A DNA stretch of 64,000 bases from Bryum argenteum (Eukaryota > Streptophyta > Bryopsida > Bryales > Bryaceae), in the NCBI GenBank assembly GCA_037043015.1, contig CM073326.1:5181845-5245844 (forward strand), written 5' to 3'. Under the pieces are notes generated by a model. That model saw nothing but the letters and a program-made list of their open reading frames with translations. It made no database searches and had not been told where the DNA came from. The translations under genes and the position numbers were made by a program. Of this stretch, positions 59,440 to 64,000 are shown one piece after another (position 1 is the stretch's first letter; every line of letters starts with the position of its first letter).

Positions 59440-60425
59440 TTTTTTAAGAATCACATTTGGAGACTTTTGCTTTATCTTATAAAGATTTGAAAGGTGTACT
59501 ACCCGAGTTGTGTGAAAACCATATTAACTTAGTAAAAGACGCTAAACCGGTGCGCCAAACGCACAATGGCTTAATTCAAAATATTCCCTATGGTAAAAGA
59601 GGAGATTGATAAACTCTTGAAAATAGAATTCATTTATCTAGTACTCTTTAGTAAATGGGTTAGTCCAATTGTATAGCACCTAAAAAATATGACAATATCC
59701 GCATATGTTAAGATTATAGACGGTTAACCCCTAAAGGTCCAGGAAAGCGAAAACTGCTTTTCGGAGTCCAAAATTCAGCCAACTTTGACCATTACAATCT
59801 CACAAATGAAGAAGAAACAATGGTTCAATTTTGGCAAGTGAGTGAAAGGTTAAGTTAACTTCAAGATCCTACGGTTGGATCTTCCAAATAATTCTTAGAT
59901 TGAGAGTTTTTAGGCCTGAGGTAAGGGAATGTCCATTTTTACAATTTTGCATCAAGAACCTTTAGGGGTTAAATGTGGCTACAAAAAAAGATTACTTCTT
60001 ATTGCCTTCTGTGAATAGTGTTTAGGACTTTGTAGCCGGCTATGAGGTGTACCCCTTTTTAGACGGATTCTGTGGTTATAACCAGATTACAATAGCGTTA
60101 GAAGATCAATTATTAACTACCTTCACTAACAATTGGGGGACCTATGCCTATAATAAGATGCCATTTGGCTTTTGTAATGGGTCGTCCACTTTCCACAAAA
60201 TTGTTACCGATGTATTTTATAAATATTTCCATAAATTTATGGAGAAATTTATAGATGATTTCTGTGTGTTTGGTACAAAGGAAGATCAACCCACACATTT
60301 AGCACTTTGTTGTGTTCAACGTAATCAATTTGGGATTTCCCTTAATGCAGCTAAACGTCAATTTGCTATATCTCATGGTAAAATATTAGGACATATTGTA
60401 TGTAAAGAAGGTATTAGTACCGATT
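59440..60425 (+). pseudogene. Decayed Ty3/Gypsy reverse-transcriptase fragment
   Basis: The region left of 59724 and right of 59972 encodes consecutive parts of a Gypsy pol reverse transcriptase, interrupted by a TTAA element. Visible motifs: ELCENHINL-like before the insertion; ATKKDYFLLP and FLDGFCGYNQI after it; YNKMPFGFCNGSSTF; FIDDFCVFG in place of the usual YLDD-type active site; KILGHIV. Several stops and frame changes make it non-functional. No RNase H, integrase or LTR of this element was found; it stops where the Copia element begins. Confidence 0.85.
59724..59972. mobile_element. TTAA-flanked MITE-like element, copy C, inside the Gypsy fragment (249 bp including both TTAA)
   Basis: Ends are TTAACCCCTAAAGGTCC and GAACCTTTAGGGGTTAA. 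The TTAA is present at both borders, and the reverse-transcriptase frame is continuous across the site if the insert and one TTAA are disregarded, so the TTAA is a true target duplication. The interior has no coding capacity and differs from copies A/B and D/E; only the end motif is shared. Confidence 0.85.
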
Positions 60426-60615
60426 TGTAATGAAATATTATTCACTTAGTATTCACGTAGACATTGAACGTAAAACGTCAATCACTTGACTTTCTATTTA
60501 CCATCAAGTTCACCTTCATTTCCTATTTGATGTTAGAACTTCTAGTTTCTTATGTATAAGTAGTTACAAACATACAACAATAACTATGAATGATGTACTA
60601 TCCTATCTATCATTT
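60426..60615 (+). other. Possible 5' LTR of the Copia element
   Basis: The stretch begins TGTAATGAAA and ends TTTTCAACA, with TG...CA borders. It is followed by CGTTATCAGCACC, similar to the TATCAGAGC-type primer-binding site used by Copia elements. The 3' LTR is outside the window, so this cannot be checked by comparison. Confidence 0.35.
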
Positions 60616-63600
60616 TCAACACGTTATCAGCACCTTACCTCTATTACACTTTCTATCTTTGCTTATACACTTTGCATATATAGACTTTGTATATTTTCAT
60701 GATATAGACTTTGCATATTTTTATGATGTCTTCCACAAATGATGTCGATACACTTAAATCTCGTCCTTTTTGTCTATTAAAAAGGGATGGTTCTAATTAT
60801 TTTATTTGGGCCTCACACATCCAAACTCAAATTAAATCTTGTAATCTACAAGCATTCCAAAGATTGATCTCTTGCACATGCGACTTGGGCACCTTGAGCT
60901 ACAAATACTCTGGCGGATCATCCCAGATACCACTCACCATCACATCTCAATGACGAAACTTCCAAGTAAGATTATTACATGTCAAGCATGTGCTACTGGT
61001 AAGCTCCAACAAAAACCATGGACTCTAAAGAAGGACACTTCCGGCCCATTCCTTGACGGTATCAACGGCGACATTTATGGATCGGTCAACCCATCGTGTA
61101 GATCATTTTGATATTTCATGATTCTTCAAGATAATACTGGACAATGGTTTGACGTCATACTTCTTTCATCACGGAATGTTGCCTACCCTCGACTCTTTGC
61201 GGACCTCCTTCGACTACAAAACCAATTTCCGGACTACTCCATTAAGAAGATTCGCCTTGATGGAGCGGGTGAATTTACATCAAAGGCTTTTAAAGAATAT
61301 CGCGAATTACAAGACATTATCCACAAACAAACGGTCCTGCATGACCATCAGATGAATGGACATGCAGAAAATGCAATCAAGCAAGTTGCTTTAATTATCC
61401 GCCGTCTCATGATGCAAACAAATCTTCCATCCTCATGTTGGGATTATTGTGCTTCGCATGCAGGATCGCTTCTACAGTACCGCCTATCTGCAACACATGA
61501 CATATTGACATATCGCCATACCAATTTCTCCATGGCCATCCCCCAAATATTGTGCACTTGCGTACATTTGGATGTCAAGTTTGGGTACCAATTCCTCCTC
61601 CAAAGCGCACAAAACTTGGTCCGCAAAGGCGCATGGGAACAAAACTTGGTCCGCAAAGGCGCATGGGAATATACATTAGGTTCATCTCCCTGTCAATCAT
61701 TCGATATCTAAATGACACTACTGGACAAGTTTTTACCACACGTTTTGCAGATTGCATTTTTGAGGAGAATAACTTTCCACAAATCAAGCATCAACCAAAA
61801 GTAGATTCGGATTGGTCTACATTGATGGCACGCCCTACTCAAGTAACGGCTGACGATGAACCACTTCCTCTGAGAGACATCAAAATACGAAGGATACGCA
61901 TGATCCGGAAAGCGACCTCCGAGATGCCCGACGCTTTGGTCGACACAATAAAGATCAATCTTGGAAAGAATCCGTTGGAGCACGTCCCGATCCGCCTTGG
62001 TACAAATGAGATTACCCCAGCAAAGCTAACTCCTCCACAAAAGAAGCGTGGACGTCCAAAGGGGTCGAAATACATACCAAAAATCGGACAAGGAGTTCTT
62101 ACTCCAAACTCGGAACTTTCCATCAATTTTTTTGATTTATCAATAATTGATCATACAAGATTTGAGCTAACTGAAGCCTTTGCTGCATCCATTGCGTCTT
62201 TTATTTCTCAGACAAAGCCTCCCTCACAGAACTCAAAACTTTACAAATTTTGATGAAGAACCAGGAAAAATTGAAGATTGTATGACTCGTCCCGATTTGC
62301 TGGAGTGGAAGGTAGCGATTCTCTCGGAAATAAACTCGCTCAACAAACGGCAAGTTTTTCCCGAGATTCCGGTGGAAGAAGTTTTAAAACCCTCCCAAGT
62401 TGGACTTCGTTGGTTGTTTACTCGAAAACTTGATGCAAATGGCAAAGTCATCCGATACAAGGCAAGACTTGTGGCACAAGGTTACAACCAACGATATGGT
62501 ATTGATTACGAAGACACCTACTCCCCTGTATGGATACTATCACTTTTCATTTTTTTACTTTCATTTGCTTTTGAGCATAATTTACATGCAAAGCAGATGG
62601 ACGTGATGAAGGCCTATCTTTATGGCGTAATGGACACTACCATTGATGTCCGTACCTTCGGGGCTCTCCTTTAAAGGAAACTAGGAAAGGCCTTATATTT
62701 GGCTATGGATAATGGATTCGAGACTCTCGATTTATGAATCCGCTGAAAGCGAAGATCGCACTGCCATGAAACGGCGTCGATCCCCGGGTGAGTGCCGAGG
62801 CGGATGATTTCAAAGGGACTGATCACCCCGATGGAACATCGAAATATAGCGGAACACATTGTATTCGCTTGCGAAAGGCACTTTATGGCCTCAAGCAATC
62901 GGGGAAACTATGGTATGACCGTTTTAGGACATATAAAATTGGACATGGTTATGTCAACCATCCGATTTGTCCTTCCCTCTTTGTAAAACACAAGGGTAAC
63001 CGTTTCTCTATCCTAGCTATCTACGTCGACGACATGAATATTTTTGAGCATAAGGAGATGAACTTGGCGGCGGAGGAAACACTCAAAGCAACATTTGAGA
63101 TGACTGACTTAGGCGAAACTCACTTTTGCATCGGCCAACAAATTGAACGAACGCCAAGGGGACTTTTTATGCACCAGACGACGTATACTCGCCGTGTGTT
63201 GGAGCGTTTTTCAATGTTACAAGCTCATCCTCTAAGTACACTAATGGTGGTTTGACATTTGGGGATTCACACCGATCCATTCCGCCCGGCCGACGACGAT
63301 GAAGAAATCCTTGGACCGGAGACGCCATATTTGGCGGTTAATACTCGCCCGGACATCGCATTTGTAGTCGACCTCCTCGCTCGATACAGTAAATCCCCCA
63401 CCGCAAGACATTGGACAGGGGTGAAACATGTGATGAGATACTTAAGGGGGACCGAAGATTATGGACTTCTTTTTACCAAAGAAGAGAAACCAACGGGTCT
63501 TGTTGGATATGCAGATGCGGGATACCTTTCAAATCCACATCGATCAAGATCTCAGACCGGATACGTCTTTCTTTTTAATGGCACCTCAATATCATGGAAA

Positions 63601-64000
63601 TCCCAAAAACAAACGATGGTTGCAACTTCTACAAATCTCTCGGAGAGCATTGCCCTTTATGAAGGAGTGAGGGATGCGGTTTGGTTACGCCAGTTAGTTG
63701 GCTTCATTCACAACAAAACCAAGATTTGCAGCAAAAACAACGAAGTCAAACCAATGGTAATCTACGAGGATAATCAGGCGTGTATTGTCCAAATGGAATC
63801 TGCGTACATCAAAACAAATCGAACAAAACATGTAGACGTCAAATATTGGTATGTATACAATCTCCAAGAAATGAAGCAAATAAAAATCACACCAATTGCC
63901 TCGCACGAGAATGTGGCGGACATTTTTACAAAGTCCCTTCCGACGACCAACTCTCGTTGTCATCGAGAAAAACTTGAATTACGTTCGCTACGAGAGTTTA
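60616..64000 (+). mobile_element. Decayed Ty1/Copia retrotransposon, right end outside the window
   Basis: Domains in order: gag start (about 60724, LLKRDGSNYFIWASHIQTQI); HMRLGH...C-x2-C pre-integrase finger (about 60865-61010); integrase (61118-61560) with KIRLDGAGEFTS and GHAENAIK; reverse transcriptase (62250-63255) with YKARLVAQGYNQ and ILAIYVDDMNI; RNase H (63256 to the window end) with GYADAGYLS and YEDNQACI. Most of gag and the protease are missing between 60860 and 60870. Frames change near 61560 and 62250, foreign-looking sequence lies at about 62660-62800, and an in-frame TGA lies at 63253. The RNase H part is open to the edge. Confidence 0.9.
61609..61668. repeat. 30-bp in-frame tandem duplication in Copia integrase
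   Basis: Two adjacent identical copies of a 30-bp unit containing AAAACTTGGTCCGCAAAGGC, adding ten residues (TKLGPQRRMG twice) just before the GIYIRF motif at the end of integrase. It preserves frame, so it is probably a replication slip after the element began to decay. Confidence 0.8.

Overview
The window is nuclear DNA of a land plant. It carries plant-type, many-exon genes with GT-AG introns mostly about 70-300 bp long, a hybrid histidine kinase of the plant AHK1 type, a GH17 glucanase with a plant X8 domain, a cytosolic class I small heat-shock protein and plant transposon families (Stowaway, CACTA, Copia, Gypsy). Compact introns inside genes, with repeat-rich AT-rich DNA between them, would fit a bryophyte or lycophyte. 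I cannot fix the lineage from the sequence alone.

Left third (1-34.3 kb), gene-rich. The first coding exon of a quinone oxidoreductase runs off the left edge (minus strand), with a degenerate telo-box tandem repeat in its upstream region. Next comes a complete DNA polymerase alpha catalytic subunit (minus, 33 coding exons, about 1,593 aa) with an E2F-like site upstream. A complete exportin-1/CRM1 follows (plus, 32 coding exons, 1,072 aa), and then a complete AHK1-like hybrid histidine kinase (minus, 11 coding exons, 1,194 aa). Every exon junction in these three models keeps the reading frame. Two MITE-like elements lie between the polymerase and the exportin.

Middle (34.3-52.8 kb), gene-poor. 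A small two-exon gene for an uncharacterised plant protein with a CxxC...H...C motif (minus, 44.9-45.6 kb) has a broken inverted copy at 37.6-38.1 kb. A stray piece of histidine-kinase exon 1 lies at 41.6 kb. A GH17 + X8 glucanase (plus, 48.5-51.1 kb) ends in a tiny 26-nt exon that supplies a typical X8 C-terminus. A single-exon class I sHSP (minus, 52.0-52.4 kb) has a heat-shock element upstream.

Right part (52.8-64 kb), transposon and repeat DNA. It holds TTAA-flanked MITE-like elements, hairpin/GTAGGTAG modular repeats, a CACTA-like element that contains a tRNA-derived SINE-like sequence, a broken Gypsy reverse-transcriptase fragment split by a TTAA element, and a decayed Copia element that runs off the right edge.

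The genes are not an operon or pathway; they are independent housekeeping, signalling, wall and stress genes. The most interesting theme is a group of short elements with CCC(C)(T)TAAA-type inverted ends sitting in TTAA target sites. At one of them the host reading frame on either side shows a TTAA duplication, which is piggyBac-like behaviour. All gene models come from reading frame, splice consensus and family knowledge; no alignment was run.
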